In this document: positions 18,801 through 25,511 of the stretch, piece after piece
How the letters are laid out: the number at the start of each line of letters is the position of its first letter
Numbering within the stretch: position 1 is the stretch's first letter
From: a virus
Virus record (IMG/VR): IMGVR_UViG_3300030103_003364
Coordinates: 1-43,514 of that record
DNA length: 43,514 bases
Strand: one strand, 5' to 3'
Made by a program: the position numbers and the translations under genes
The notes under the pieces: generated by a model
Seen by the model: only the letters and a program-made list of their open reading frames with translations
The model's database searches: none
Told to the model about the DNA's origin: nothing

Positions 18801-19592
18801 GCGTTTGGCGAGGGTAAGTTTACGTGGCAGAATGACCCTGGACATGAGTTTAATATGTTCTGGAAAGTGGGTGAGGATGATAATAAGGAATATTTAAGGT
18901 GGGGTAAGCAGTTTAGAGAGGTAGGGGAGGGAATGTTAGACCCTATCAAGAAATTTGGCTCTAAGTTAAGTCCTTTAGTAAGAGAATCTATAATTCAATT
19001 AACAGGTATGTCGCCAGGTGGAAGCTTCCCTGCTTCATTTGCTGATATACCTTTTTGGGAATCACTACCTAAAAGGTTAGGACATTTTGCTATACTACCA
19101 GTTCCTTTCTCATTAAGGTCACACATAAGTAATTCACCTAAGAACTTTATGTTTTCATTACCTACATCTAAGGGTATGACACCATATAAAACAAGGAAAC
19201 TATTTAGGGAAGCATTGACTTCATTCATAGATAAACATGAGACAGATAATATAGATGCTGTAGGTGTAGCGGATAAGGCAAGGCGAAGGCTATTCAGGAT
19301 ATATATATCAGCATTAGAGAATAGTTTAGATGCAGAAGAATTGTTTAAGTCAGCAGAGACCTCTGTTAAGTCTAAGATGTCTCTTAACGATAGGTCTGTA
19401 GCAAGGGAAATATATAAAGAGGTATCAAATCTCTCAACAAAGAAGGAGAAGAGAGACTTACTTGCTGCTTATAAGATGAAAGGTGTACTTACAATAAGAA
19501 TAATGAATAAACTTAAGGATGAAGCAAGACGTCAAGCTAATATAAAAAGACAACAAAGACAAGCTAATATTACAATTAACAAGAACAAGTAA
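12846..19592 (+). CDS. Giant 2248-residue virion/ejection protein
   Basis: Very large proteins at the end of the tail block are typically packaged and ejected with the DNA. N-terminally, a motif LAR-x4-FDL-x-AAR, then MSD and YL/YM, occurs twice (residues about 8-35 and 66-95). An acidic repeat DDEPEVEEQEQDLP follows, then long charged coiled coils. Four copies of a small beta-like unit (VGxSYLP, W(K/R)(V/I)VK, KFSD) lie at about 545-960. The C-terminal 800 residues resemble polyvalent phage proteins and contain hydrophobic stretches near 1735-1760 and 1940-1980. I recognise no lysozyme, protease or polymerase signature. Confidence 0.7.
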   Translation: MILSIQELARNHNFDLDAARKEMSDDDIVAYLNEKETKGSAIQPAAPEATATPVLTEATAAPQVDMADLARRTRFDLEAAREGGMSDERILSYMKTLRADEPEPEVEEQEQDLTSRMLSYIKTLHGRFSADDDEPEVEKQEQDLPDDDEPEVEEQEQDLPSVDFTTPKGFATAVLDAGKNVFRLGIGLGEFIIETGGGLYTGVVSEVAPETAEKHFHVDGGDFLKAMGQFIEQSRLVWEKADEHLEFLDPETEEGVRALEKVEKVIEFAIVKPAKFLTKLVVDPEKFPHKAQALENIFGAIIPVGYKKLYNNSKAIRRRIKRRRAEFKQKQEIVEKILDQPEWDKVNKSKGDITPELREEFNKKVEEIKNEIENKVKVEEERSEINEIFEEAEKAEAVAEKPLPKKADELTEVKELEKIIKNRVKELEIQQTAKQKKESVAKEAERLTDAEKAEAFAEEPLPGEQPTTIREQKAKELEKIIEKTERSKLDAEFKRLQKKLQEGTLIPEDFAEAAKAVPTKKPKSKVEEEAPSIEEAKTGSVTELSVGDSYLPANHRAPWRIVKKLEDGVIAKRGDKYKKFSDGKKSKNVSAEEIAKIEKEGVSDVVRDEPVFSAEKGTLVDNLDIGRKERALIEKYKITKPKGKIEPPTEVSTTALGKLTDEQISNATVAELEKLSYATKVKGDGVTKKRVKEIRLIAQIEKDSRALKRGSARYDSTTGQKKPLESTKEAVFSAEEGALVSNLEVGQSYLPADYFLPDDYSHTWKVVKVLEDSVIAKKEDMYRKFSDSKVTKNASAEEIAKIKKEVPHLVRDEPVFSAEEGILVSDLEVGQSYLPADYLYTWKVVKVLEDSVIAKRGDKYRKFSDSKVTKNVSEAELLEVLLEKEGVQVDYNVDVVRNKPVGEIEPTTKPNIVNTKNLEVGDSYLPPNHVLPWKVVKVMKDSFIVVRGNKTKQFKHQKHKKLSEEQQRREDIDLAYQRRGEKRVGVKEIFSASNITNLFTKFRRDKGAIQGIAGIFGLKNFDVIRRAGTLAKRIAGGKVKKFKDGAVVGEQHLFGIYNRLEPHIQAEKTALIKRFLADRIGLKDVPLEDIAVQDLNLSKESRTELIKKTKEQRAINKEQNRTEEQRERALIRESKRELALEEEAAIDAAEASPTFDIPQKPLLKMERIITPEQTEAIGKIMESALRVAAAKRTNYLHQARKLGLLEKNKIDPSNLEDYSIADGFSDKQISEFRRLDDLKKLGKAKGLTEADITDINKVIDKTIKSELPDTLLKIQVEDFIREGLKSGELTQLDVIKGKSSIKHKAKPIELTPAELDAIPTGTEYFSIKFNEVVTLTGKFPNRWEVRTKSGRNLNISLNEALSDVGVGSDLFSQRVIKQSTFDKAVKSINDAGRRTNVNLMTVNPKLAKDLAIIGAYHIESGVKRFSKWKDVMVEELGTAISKVELKKIWKESKKMVRQVGAKMFNLVKERAVNISKAQLQSDKFIVREVENKLKKLKEREAIPFLIQGIKDPNVLKKIGRGDLIDLVNKPTKTMKEVSDKVSKYYDEAFAFLRREWGEVKFRENYVTQVWDIPKHKVRSTVSSFQTHNPFTKKRTIPTLEEGIKLGLTPKTLDIAKLLRIYDSAKINSAFNFKFAKELSELTGTDGNKLIMRRDKAPQDWITSDHPALRRAMAISKTKDGKPVLIMSDAKYHPMIATEMDLVFGEGYSLFVKGVDVIGVYEGINAIAKKGQLSLSLFHHLALTEAAFSSGIGIKAMKLWNPFKVYRAVKNKNFEIFDRMELATDAIEHRVTFSALEEVKQALIQRALETAEFKTRNVRVVGKTVKGTRIANELWDRALWDYYHNTLKLYAYEANVAQALGKARKIKMKKKGKELTEAEVEAIKNAMGDFVNDSFGGQNWQLQKVLGQKKINQMLHWAFLSPDWTISVLKQTAAPVTAVVKLAKAKNMAEVMAAKALAKRSAAFWIKAGIYFNIIAQAVNYRNTEKAFGEGKFTWQNDPGHEFNMFWKVGEDDNKEYLRWGKQFREVGEGMLDPIKKFGSKLSPLVRESIIQLTGMSPGGSFPASFADIPFWESLPKRLGHFAILPVPFSLRSHISNSPKNFMFSLPTSKGMTPYKTRKLFREALTSFIDKHETDNIDAVGVADKARRRLFRIYISALENSLDAEELFKSAETSVKSKMSLNDRSVAREIYKEVSNLSTKKEKRDLLAAYKMKGVLTIRIMNKLKDEARRQANIKRQQRQANITINKNK
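14470..15770 (+). repeat. Fourfold repeat region inside the giant gene
   Basis: Related blocks start near 14480, 15077, 15329 and 15600. Each encodes VG(D/Q)SYLP followed by a Trp-containing strand and KFSD or KQFK. Between copies 1, 2 and 3 a second motif recurs (RDEPVFSAEEG, or SKEAVFSAEEG). Copies 2 and 3 are the most alike at DNA level, so they are the youngest pair. Confidence 0.8.
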
Positions 19593-21167
19593 CTATTCGT
19601 ATTCCCATTCTCCATCCTGCCTGAAAGTTGAACCACCTATCAGTTTAAACTTTGTTGTCATACCATTTGGATTGAGTGTTGAGTCTTTAAAGTTCTTACA
19701 CTTAACTATTGTTAGTCTACCACCACCTATATTAAGGTAGAGGTTAGGCTTTTGTAAGGTAGCCATGCCACCTACTCCTTCAGGAGCGCCCTTCTTTTTC
19801 TGTATACATATAACTGCTATACCGTTACGAAGTTTAACATGAATGTCTTTTATCCATTGACCTATCTTATAGTGTTCGTTATGAATTTCAAGGTAGTCAA
19901 TCACATTAAACCCATCAGGTTCTATAACATCAGCAAAGTTATACGACCTGTCCTCTGCTTTAAAGTTCCATGTACTGAGAGGTACATCACCGAAGAGTTC
20001 TAACTTAGTACGTAATGCTGAAGCACTCATCTCACAAGTATAATAATTGACAGGGTATTCGTTCATGTTTAGCTTTACCATATTCAAACTGAAGGTTGTC
20101 TTCCCTGCATTCGGTTCACCTGCTACCAGAATAATATCTTTTGGATAGATTCTTACCAGACTTTCCAGTTCAAAGGGGAACTTGATAGGTAGGGATTGAC
20201 TTGTTGCTTGCATGAAGTCAAGGTACTCACGCTTCTGGTCTAACTTTCTATACTTACCGTTCTCATTCTTATGATGTTCTACCATACCACTCTTGACTAA
20301 GCGGTGAAGTATGACACGGATATGGTTCTTATCTTTCGTAGACATAGCACCTAACTCTGAGAAACAATCTTGGATTCTGAAGTAACCTACTGTTCCATCT
20401 ACCCATTGTTCTACTTCTACTTTCCAATCATGTTGTTTCTCTATTGCTGTCTTGATTACGTTACGTACCTTCTCCTCTGCTACAGCAGGGTCAAACGGTG
20501 GATTACATTGAGCAGCCATAGCCATAAGTGTTTGATACATCTCATCCTCTTTCATCTTCCCACGATAAAGAGTGTTAGCCAGATAGAATAGGTCTACATC
20601 TCTTGTGCCATCATCATACATTTCCCTTGCTTTGTCTTTGGATTTCTTCTTTGTCTTATCAAGGGCATCAAGGTATGGTTGTGGTGGCATAGGTATTGGT
20701 GTGATAGATGGTCTATCTTCCCATGAATATGAGCCATCTTCACCCTTACTTGGTGGTAGTACAACGTAACCACCGTTAGCTCTAAGGTCACATCCTTTTA
20801 TAACCCTTGTGTTATTACTTAATCTACCGTTAGGACATTGAAAGAATAGATGTAAGCCACCGCTTTGTGTTACTGATATAGGATACTTAATGTCTTGAGG
20901 TATAAGAGGGAAGAGACTTTCATTTGCTTCTGCTAATTCATCTACATCTATCACCATAAGGTTGCTAATTGTTCCTGTTACTGTAGCTATTTGAGCCTTT
21001 GGATACTTCTTCCACCACTCATCTATCATTTCTTCTGTTACTTTGGTAGTCTGTAGGTTGAGTTCCCCTTTCTTCCATTCAAAGTATGGCTTCTTATTCT
21101 TTTGGATGGGAAATACATTCCAACCTAACTTCAGGTACTTCTTTGCTACTGTTACCATATTTGCCAT
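19593..21167 (-). CDS. Primase-polymerase fused to RecA-like helicase/ATPase
   Basis: The 524-residue replication protein has an N-terminal bifunctional primase/polymerase domain. VIDVDE (about 72-77) supplies acidic metal ligands, SGGLHLFF (102-109) the nucleotide-binding His strand, and CDLRANGGYVVLPPS another acidic residue. The C-terminal half is a RecA/DnaB-type ATPase with Walker A GEPNAGKT (350-357) and an expected Walker B near NVIDYLEI. It probably primes and unwinds phage DNA. No DNA polymerase gene is seen nearby, so host polymerase is likely used. The stop abuts the stop of the giant gene on the other strand with no gap. Confidence 0.85.
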   Translation of the reverse strand: MANMVTVAKKYLKLGWNVFPIQKNKKPYFEWKKGELNLQTTKVTEEMIDEWWKKYPKAQIATVTGTISNLMVIDVDELAEANESLFPLIPQDIKYPISVTQSGGLHLFFQCPNGRLSNNTRVIKGCDLRANGGYVVLPPSKGEDGSYSWEDRPSITPIPMPPQPYLDALDKTKKKSKDKAREMYDDGTRDVDLFYLANTLYRGKMKEDEMYQTLMAMAAQCNPPFDPAVAEEKVRNVIKTAIEKQHDWKVEVEQWVDGTVGYFRIQDCFSELGAMSTKDKNHIRVILHRLVKSGMVEHHKNENGKYRKLDQKREYLDFMQATSQSLPIKFPFELESLVRIYPKDIILVAGEPNAGKTTFSLNMVKLNMNEYPVNYYTCEMSASALRTKLELFGDVPLSTWNFKAEDRSYNFADVIEPDGFNVIDYLEIHNEHYKIGQWIKDIHVKLRNGIAVICIQKKKGAPEGVGGMATLQKPNLYLNIGGGRLTIVKCKNFKDSTLNPNGMTTKFKLIGGSTFRQDGEWEYE

Positions 21168-21176
21168 AGTTTCCCC

Positions 21177-21377
21177 TTAATTTAATTGGTGTCTCATGAT
21201 TGTCATAGCCCTTGTTCCTTCTTCTATCATAGCTACCCTACAATCATTACATAACACCATCTTCATTATTAATATTGTTGTAACACATTCTTTTAATAAG
21301 GATACAATCTCTTTCCTATCTAACTTCTCTAAATCCTTTGGCGTTAGCTTCATTTCTATGATGTCTTCTAACCTCAC
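21177..21377 (-). CDS. Small hypothetical protein
   Basis: The 66-residue helical protein (LTPKDLEKLDRKEIVSLLKE) has two Cys residues. The start is GTG, with GGAGGTGA upstream. Its end provides the AAGGGG ribosome site of the prim-pol gene. A 6-bp ACCCCA/TGGGGT hairpin lies between it and the upstream gene at about 21397-21422. No family is recognised. Confidence 0.55.
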   Translation of the reverse strand: MRLEDIIEMKLTPKDLEKLDRKEIVSLLKECVTTILIMKMVLCNDCRVAMIEEGTRAMTIMRHQLN

Positions 21378-21436
21378 TCACTCACCTCCTCTCAGATACC
21401 CCAAAATCCTCAAGCTATGGGGTCAAATTTTAATTA

Positions 21437-21577
21437 TTAATCACAACTGACGCAAGTCCTACACCTTGGACAGATACCCTTGAAATTAGCAGGTAGTAGA
21501 TTACCACAAACAGTACATTCTATCGGTTGCGCTGTCTCTTCTAAATCACACTTTCTGCACACACAATCATTTTCCAC
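21437..21577 (-). CDS. Small zinc-ribbon protein
   Basis: The 46-residue protein has nine Cys residues arranged as CVCRKC, CTVCG, CPRC and CVSC, which suggests one or two zinc sites of double-ribbon type. The start is GTG, with a GGGGGTG site about nine bases upstream. Such small ribbons often bind nucleic acid or act as host-directed early proteins. The GTG start is probably why a simple ATG scan would miss it. Confidence 0.6.
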   Translation of the reverse strand: MENDCVCRKCDLEETAQPIECTVCGNLLPANFKGICPRCRTCVSCD

Positions 21578-21591
21578 GCTTCTTCACCCCC

Positions 21592-21660
21592 TTAATTATC
21601 TTCAAATGGTACGTGCATATCGGTCAACGATACCACGTTAAACCTTTTTGCTTTAGCCAT
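21592..21660 (-). pseudogene. Truncated metallophosphoesterase N-terminus
   Basis: A 22-codon reading frame has a good ribosome site (AAGGAG, five bases before ATG). It encodes a basic start and then VVSLTDMHVPFEDN. The strand followed by D-x-H-x-P-F is the hallmark first metal-binding motif of calcineurin-like phosphoesterases found in phages. A TAA then ends the frame, directly before the ribosome site of the zinc-ribbon gene. It looks like the 5' remnant of a deleted phosphoesterase gene; a deliberate micro-peptide is the alternative. Confidence 0.45.
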
Positions 21661-21759
21661 GTTGTCTCCTTAAAATATGCTTACCCCTAATTCACCCATT
21701 GTAAGCGTTCCCATAGCTTGTGGATAAGGGGAAACATCAAACCCACAAACTCCCATAGG

Positions 21760-22089
21760 TCATGTTTCTAATACATCAATGTTATGCACCGCCTTCATCA
21801 ATTTAGATTTCAACTTAAACATATTGTACGCTGCACCTTTTTTCATACCTTTGACATCCTCTATCACGTATTGTGCTTTCTTCTCATCCCAATAGAGAAA
21901 GTCTGCTGTGTATGTACAAATCTTAATCATGTGTAGTATTATCACATACTTAGGCTGAGTCTTCAACTGGCTTATCTCTCCTGCTTTTTCCAGAAGTTTC
22001 AATTCTACATACCGATTAGCTTCCTTTGTAGAGCGAAAATAAATTCCATCTATATATTTAGGCTTTGCCCTATATTTGCTCTTCGTCAT
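21760..22089 (-). CDS. DUF1064-type endonuclease-like protein
   Basis: The 109-residue protein matches the DUF1064 pattern: a start with a substrate-binding turn (YIDGIYFRSTKEANRYVELK), then LEKAGEISQLKTQPKY, YTADFLYW and YVIEDVKGMK. The acidic residue, D in TADF and E-x-K-like EDVKG positions fit a PD-(D/E)XK nuclease core, as predicted for this family. Phages often place it near ERF or Rad52-type annealing proteins, as here. The start overlaps the ERF gene by 20 bases and lacks an ideal ribosome site, so translation may be coupled. Confidence 0.72.
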   Translation of the reverse strand: MTKSKYRAKPKYIDGIYFRSTKEANRYVELKLLEKAGEISQLKTQPKYVIILHMIKICTYTADFLYWDEKKAQYVIEDVKGMKKGAAYNMFKLKSKLMKAVHNIDVLET

Positions 22090-22885
22090 TAGATTCTGCG
22101 TACTCCTCTATAATAGCTTTTTGTAATGCTGTCATTTGTTGTAATGACCAATCTACAGGATATGATTTCTTACTAATCAGTTGTCTCATCTTAATGAAGT
22201 CACTCTCTACCTTTAGATGTTGTACTGCCGCTTCAATAGCTACATACAATGCCTCTTTCTCATTCGTTGGTTTATGTACTGGTATGTCATCTTTATATAC
22301 GCCTGGTATCCATACAAATCCGCACCCCTTATCATCATGGTTCTTCCAACAGGTAAGATGTCCTTTCTTAAACTTGTTTTCAATTACAGGTTTAGTTTTC
22401 TTACACTTAGGACAAGCGTATGTTTTAGAACCAGTTAGTTTAACTGTCTGCTTCGTTTGTTTGACTTCCTTCTTGGCAAGTGGTTCAGTAAGACTATCAT
22501 GGTCGGCATCTTTTGTATCATCTATCCCAAATAATCCATTAAGTGCATACTTACGAGCATAAGAAGAAGTTGCTCCAGTTATTTGTGCTACATCCATGCC
22601 TTTCTTAATCTCTGCTTCCCTTGCAAATGAAGATGTAATGATATAATCCTTTTCATTTGATAACTTGGCTACAGCATGAATGTAATACCTATCACCTATC
22701 TGAACAAGATTATCAGTTAATGTTAAATAGTAATCATCAGGTAACAGCTTCTTTACTGCTTCAACTATGTCTTCACATGAACGATAGTTAAATCCACCAA
22801 ATTTATTTACTTGACTTTTAGGTGCTTTTAAATTCTTTTGAATACTATGTAAAACTTTATTAATAGTAGGTTCTTTAATTGCCAT
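22070..22885 (-). CDS. erf: ERF-family single-strand annealing protein
   Basis: The 271-residue protein has a clear ERF signature. QKNLKAPKSQVNKFGGFNYRSCEDI (about 17-41) is followed by a beta region, then ITGATSSYARKYALNGLFGI (about 103-122). These proteins anneal complementary single strands in phage recombination and genome circularisation. The C-terminal half carries CPKCKKTKPV and CWKNHDDKGCG, a likely zinc site, and a helical tail. The neighbours are a DUF1064 nuclease-like gene and an exonuclease gene, forming a recombination cluster. Confidence 0.85.
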   Translation of the reverse strand: MAIKEPTINKVLHSIQKNLKAPKSQVNKFGGFNYRSCEDIVEAVKKLLPDDYYLTLTDNLVQIGDRYYIHAVAKLSNEKDYIITSSFAREAEIKKGMDVAQITGATSSYARKYALNGLFGIDDTKDADHDSLTEPLAKKEVKQTKQTVKLTGSKTYACPKCKKTKPVIENKFKKGHLTCWKNHDDKGCGFVWIPGVYKDDIPVHKPTNEKEALYVAIEAAVQHLKVESDFIKMRQLISKKSYPVDWSLQQMTALQKAIIEEYAESNDEEQI

Positions 22886-22893
22886 ACATCTCC

Positions 22894-23511
22894 TTAAAAG
22901 AATGTTTGTGTTAATAAGGATAAATCTTTAGTGAGTTGAACATCAACTCTACAGTATGATTCAATCTCTACTAATTTCCCTTCTTTGAATAACTTAGCCA
23001 CCTCCTCTCCTTGTCCAGATTTCTTACCAAGATGAAACATATTACAATAGTAATCTAATTTCTTTGCTTTAGACAAATCGTTACTGCATAATTTATACAT
23101 AACATCAAGAACATCTGAGTTATAACGATTGAGAATAAACTTCCTGCTTGGTTTGACTTTATGAAGAATGCTACGAATATAAATCAAAGGCAAATCATAA
23201 CCAATGATGTTAAATCCACCTACATAAACACTTGAATCTTGCACTCTCTCCCAAAACATTTCCAGCATTCCAACTTCATCACTACCTACGCTACCATACC
23301 ATGTTCCTTCAGGAGTGAGCATCTGGAGACAGACTATCTTAGCTGTCCAAGGGTCTTTAGCTAATCCTTGTTTAGACTTAATGTAAAATTCTTTCTGCCG
23401 TGCTTTAATCTTATCAGGGTCTTTTATGTTTGCAGGTGCTTTAAACTTAGGTAGGCATTCATCAGGTATATCTGTTCGTGCTACTGCTTCTACATCAAAA
23501 AAAGTTACCAT
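22894..23511 (-). CDS. DEDDy 3'-5' exonuclease
   Basis: The 205-residue protein resembles the predicted exonuclease group related to the PolB proofreading domain. Exo I is FFDVEA (about residues 4-9), Exo II GGFNIIGYDLPLI, and Exo III YCRVDVQLT near the C-terminus, with Tyr marking the DEDDy type. I chose the ATG at 23511 because it has a G-rich site just upstream and starts directly before Exo I. A longer frame to 23673 would overlap the next gene heavily. It probably trims single strands together with the ERF protein. Confidence 0.78.
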   Translation of the reverse strand: MVTFFDVEAVARTDIPDECLPKFKAPANIKDPDKIKARQKEFYIKSKQGLAKDPWTAKIVCLQMLTPEGTWYGSVGSDEVGMLEMFWERVQDSSVYVGGFNIIGYDLPLIYIRSILHKVKPSRKFILNRYNSDVLDVMYKLCSNDLSKAKKLDYYCNMFHLGKKSGQGEEVAKLFKEGKLVEIESYCRVDVQLTKDLSLLTQTFF

Positions 23512-23521
23512 GTTTCCCCCC

Positions 23522-23824
23522 TTAAAAGTTACTATGATACTTAGAATCAGCCCTAAAGTCAAGGAAATTAGAGCCATACTCATCACCAGACAATGTGTTT
23601 TTACCCTTCCCCTTTGCTCTACATAGGTCACACATTCTATGTTCAAAACAGGTAGAGAAAAACTCGGCATCACACTTCAGGCATTTACGATACTTCCTCT
23701 CTACCCTTCCTCTTGACAACTGCATTCTTTCAATCTGACAATTCTCACATTCTTCCATAAGGTACTGTGGGATGCCAACCCCACAGCCCTTACAGAAAGA
23801 ATTATAGCTCTTATTCTTCGGCAT
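23522..23824 (-). CDS. Zinc-finger protein with four CxxC knuckles
   Basis: The 100-residue protein has four CxxC pairs: CKGC, CENC, CLKC and CDLC, plus a further Cys-His pair (CFEH). This suggests two zinc sites in the first 75 residues, then a flexible tail. It starts beside a ribosome site near 23830 and lies between DUF932 and the exonuclease gene. It may bind DNA or guide the recombination proteins. The specific role is unknown. Confidence 0.65.
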   Translation of the reverse strand: MPKNKSYNSFCKGCGVGIPQYLMEECENCQIERMQLSRGRVERKYRKCLKCDAEFFSTCFEHRMCDLCRAKGKGKNTLSGDEYGSNFLDFRADSKYHSNF

Positions 23825-23833
23825 GGTCTCTCC

Positions 23834-24601
23834 TTAGTTAGTGATGTTAGTAAGAGCATTAGTAAATAATCCAGTATTTATTCTAATCTTATCTTTCATG
23901 GAGTCAACCTTTCTGGTAGTAAAGAACTGAGGTATTCCACTATCATTAAAACGTACTCCCTGCATACCTCCCATGAAGATGTTTTCCTGAGTCTTATTAT
24001 ACACGTTCCATACTGAATTAGATGCTTCTTCTTTCCTCTTAGTTATAAGTAAAGCAGGTTTCTCAAAGAATAAACCGTTATCATGGTTGAACTTTAACTT
24101 CTCTGCTTCATCAAGATAAGAATTGATTTGCTCTCTCTCCATGATAGTCTTTCTCATCTGCTTTACTATCTCACCTAAGACATTGAATTTCTGAGTAATA
24201 TCAATCACAGCATCTAAGAAGTGTAATGCTTTATCACCCTTATGTATTACTCTGTGAGAGAAGAACTCTGTTCCCATAATAAGACCATTCCCACATACAA
24301 AGCTAAATGCACCTGCCATCAGTTTATCAGCAGATTTACCATCATGTGAACCGAAGTATAATAGCCTTGATATTAAGGATTCATCTTCACTAACTTTTAT
24401 ATCACCGTTACGAAAATCAATAAGGTGATTCTGAAAACCTTTTCTTTTATCACTACGTACAGCAGTTCTCTGGATGGAATGTACATCCCATCCGAGAGAA
24501 CCAACTGTAGAGACTACTTCTTTAGATGAAATAAACTGATACTGGTTACTCAATCCATCCATCTCATGTATCTGTTCTACAGGGTCAAGAATTTGTGTCA
24601 T
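23834..24601 (-). CDS. DUF932 phage/plasmid protein
   Basis: The 255-residue protein matches the DUF932 group common in phages and plasmids: LLYFGSHDGKSADKLMAGAFSFVCGNGLIMG in the middle, preceded by a beta-rich half with KGFQNHLIDFRNGDI and followed by a helical tail. The biochemical role of the family is not settled. I chose the ATG at 24601 because AAGGAG lies seven bases before it; upstream in-frame ATGs at 24607 and 24619 are too close to that site. It overlaps the preceding gene end. Confidence 0.75.
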   Translation of the reverse strand: MTQILDPVEQIHEMDGLSNQYQFISSKEVVSTVGSLGWDVHSIQRTAVRSDKRKGFQNHLIDFRNGDIKVSEDESLISRLLYFGSHDGKSADKLMAGAFSFVCGNGLIMGTEFFSHRVIHKGDKALHFLDAVIDITQKFNVLGEIVKQMRKTIMEREQINSYLDEAEKLKFNHDNGLFFEKPALLITKRKEEASNSVWNVYNKTQENIFMGGMQGVRFNDSGIPQFFTTRKVDSMKDKIRINTGLFTNALTNITN

Positions 24602-24884
24602 TGTCATTCTCCTTTTCAATTAAATCCTCTATATCAGTAGCAATATTGCTAATGTTGGACTTTATGTCCTCTCCTGCTTGTTCTATATCTCTATATGAGT
24701 TTTCCAAATCTTGTAAGTAATTTTCCATGTCTGCGACATTATCACATATATCTTGTTCTTTCTGCTCAAGCTCGTTACGAATTTTCTTCACTAAATCATC
24801 ATTTATCTGCTGTTTTTTAGTATGTAATTTAACGTGTTCAATCACACTCTCCAATGCAGATATTATATAGCCAGTATCTATCAT
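24585..24884 (-). CDS. Small coiled-coil protein
   Basis: The 99-residue protein is almost entirely acidic heptad helix (KKIRNELEQKEQDICDNVADM and following), with no signal peptide. It overlaps the DUF932 gene and starts after a GAGGAGGTG site. It could be a structural partner of the DUF932 protein. No family is recognised. Confidence 0.55.
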   Translation of the reverse strand: MIDTGYIISALESVIEHVKLHTKKQQINDDLVKKIRNELEQKEQDICDNVADMENYLQDLENSYRDIEQAGEDIKSNISNIATDIEDLIEKENDNDTNS

Positions 24885-24976
24885 ACATTCACCTCCTCTC
24901 TTTCTATTTTGTTAGACAGTATACTCTTGTTCTCATAAACATCATGCACATCTAATTTAATTTCTCCTTGTTCACA
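24881..24976 (-). other. In-frame open stretch after a TGA stop
   Basis: This stretch is open in the same frame as the gene at 24977-25267, directly after its TGA, and ends in a TGA that overlaps the next ATG (ATGA). It would encode about 31 residues, including VHDVYENKSILSNK. No good start codon with a ribosome site is present; the GTG at 24947-24949 is the best available. It could be an eroded small gene, a readthrough tail, or chance. Confidence 0.25.
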
Positions 24977-25267
24977 TCATTCACCTCCTTTAGTTAATTG
25001 TTTACAGGAAGACTGACAATGCTCTGTTATAGCTGTTTCTATCAATCTCTCAATAGATGGCAGAATATCATAGACAGCAGGTGGAACAGCCATCTTATCA
25101 GATTCCTGCCAAGCATCAGTAGCAGCATGAAACTCTGTTATCTTCTTACCATGCTCTGTTTCCAGACTTACAGTAGCAGATATTCCAGGCATAGATTTCT
25201 CTTCTCGGTAACTGATACCAATATGTTTCAACTTAGCTTTCGTAATACTTATATCCATCTTTCTCAT
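24977..25267 (-). CDS. Hypothetical early protein
   Basis: The 96-residue alpha/beta protein has beta strands around ISATVSLETEHGKKITEF and a helical C-terminus. Its last codons encode LTKGGE and form the AAAGGAGGTGA site of whatever follows. A GGGGTG site precedes the ATG. The frame stays open beyond the TGA for 31 more codons, noted separately. No family is recognised. Confidence 0.6.
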   Translation of the reverse strand: MRKMDISITKAKLKHIGISYREEKSMPGISATVSLETEHGKKITEFHAATDAWQESDKMAVPPAVYDILPSIERLIETAITEHCQSSCKQLTKGGE

Positions 25268-25295
25268 TTAATCACCCCTTCCTATTGGTTATTTG

Positions 25296-25511
25296 CTAAT
25301 CGTTTTCTGGTGCTTCATTAAAATGTTTATCAATAAGTGCCATTATTTCTTCTTCAACAGTAAAAGCGTATATCTTATCATTATCAATAAAATAATCATA
25401 TATCTGGTTCTTCAGTTTATGACGCCTGTACTCTTGATGACGCCTGTACTCTTGTACATTTTCACTGATAATCTTGCTAGTAAATCTAGTTCTCATCTCT
25501 TTAGTTCTCAT
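25296..25511 (-). CDS. Hypothetical early protein with a six-residue duplication
   Basis: The 71-residue protein is basic at the N-terminus and acidic at the C-terminus. An 18-base exact tandem duplication (25420-25455) gives QEYRRH twice in a row, keeping the frame. The ATG follows a GGGGGTGAG site. No family is recognised. Confidence 0.55.
   Translation of the reverse strand: MRTKEMRTRFTSKIISENVQEYRRHQEYRRHKLKNQIYDYFIDNDKIYAFTVEEEIMALIDKHFNEAPEND
25420..25455 (-). repeat. 18-base exact tandem duplication
   Basis: Two identical 18-base units (25420-25437 and 25438-25455) lie inside a small early gene and add six codons. Perfect identity points to a recent slippage event. Confidence 0.9.

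Noticed and set aside
21719-21727. Perfect DnaA-box match (TTATCCACA on the minus strand)
   Set aside because: It is a single copy in a short gap between early genes; one 9-base match is expected by chance at a fair rate in this length of AT-rich DNA. The iteron region is a better origin candidate.
22894-23673. Longer start for the exonuclease gene
   Set aside because: The extra 54 residues overlap the four-CxxC gene in another frame and precede the Exo I motif; the ATG at 23511 has a fitting ribosome site.
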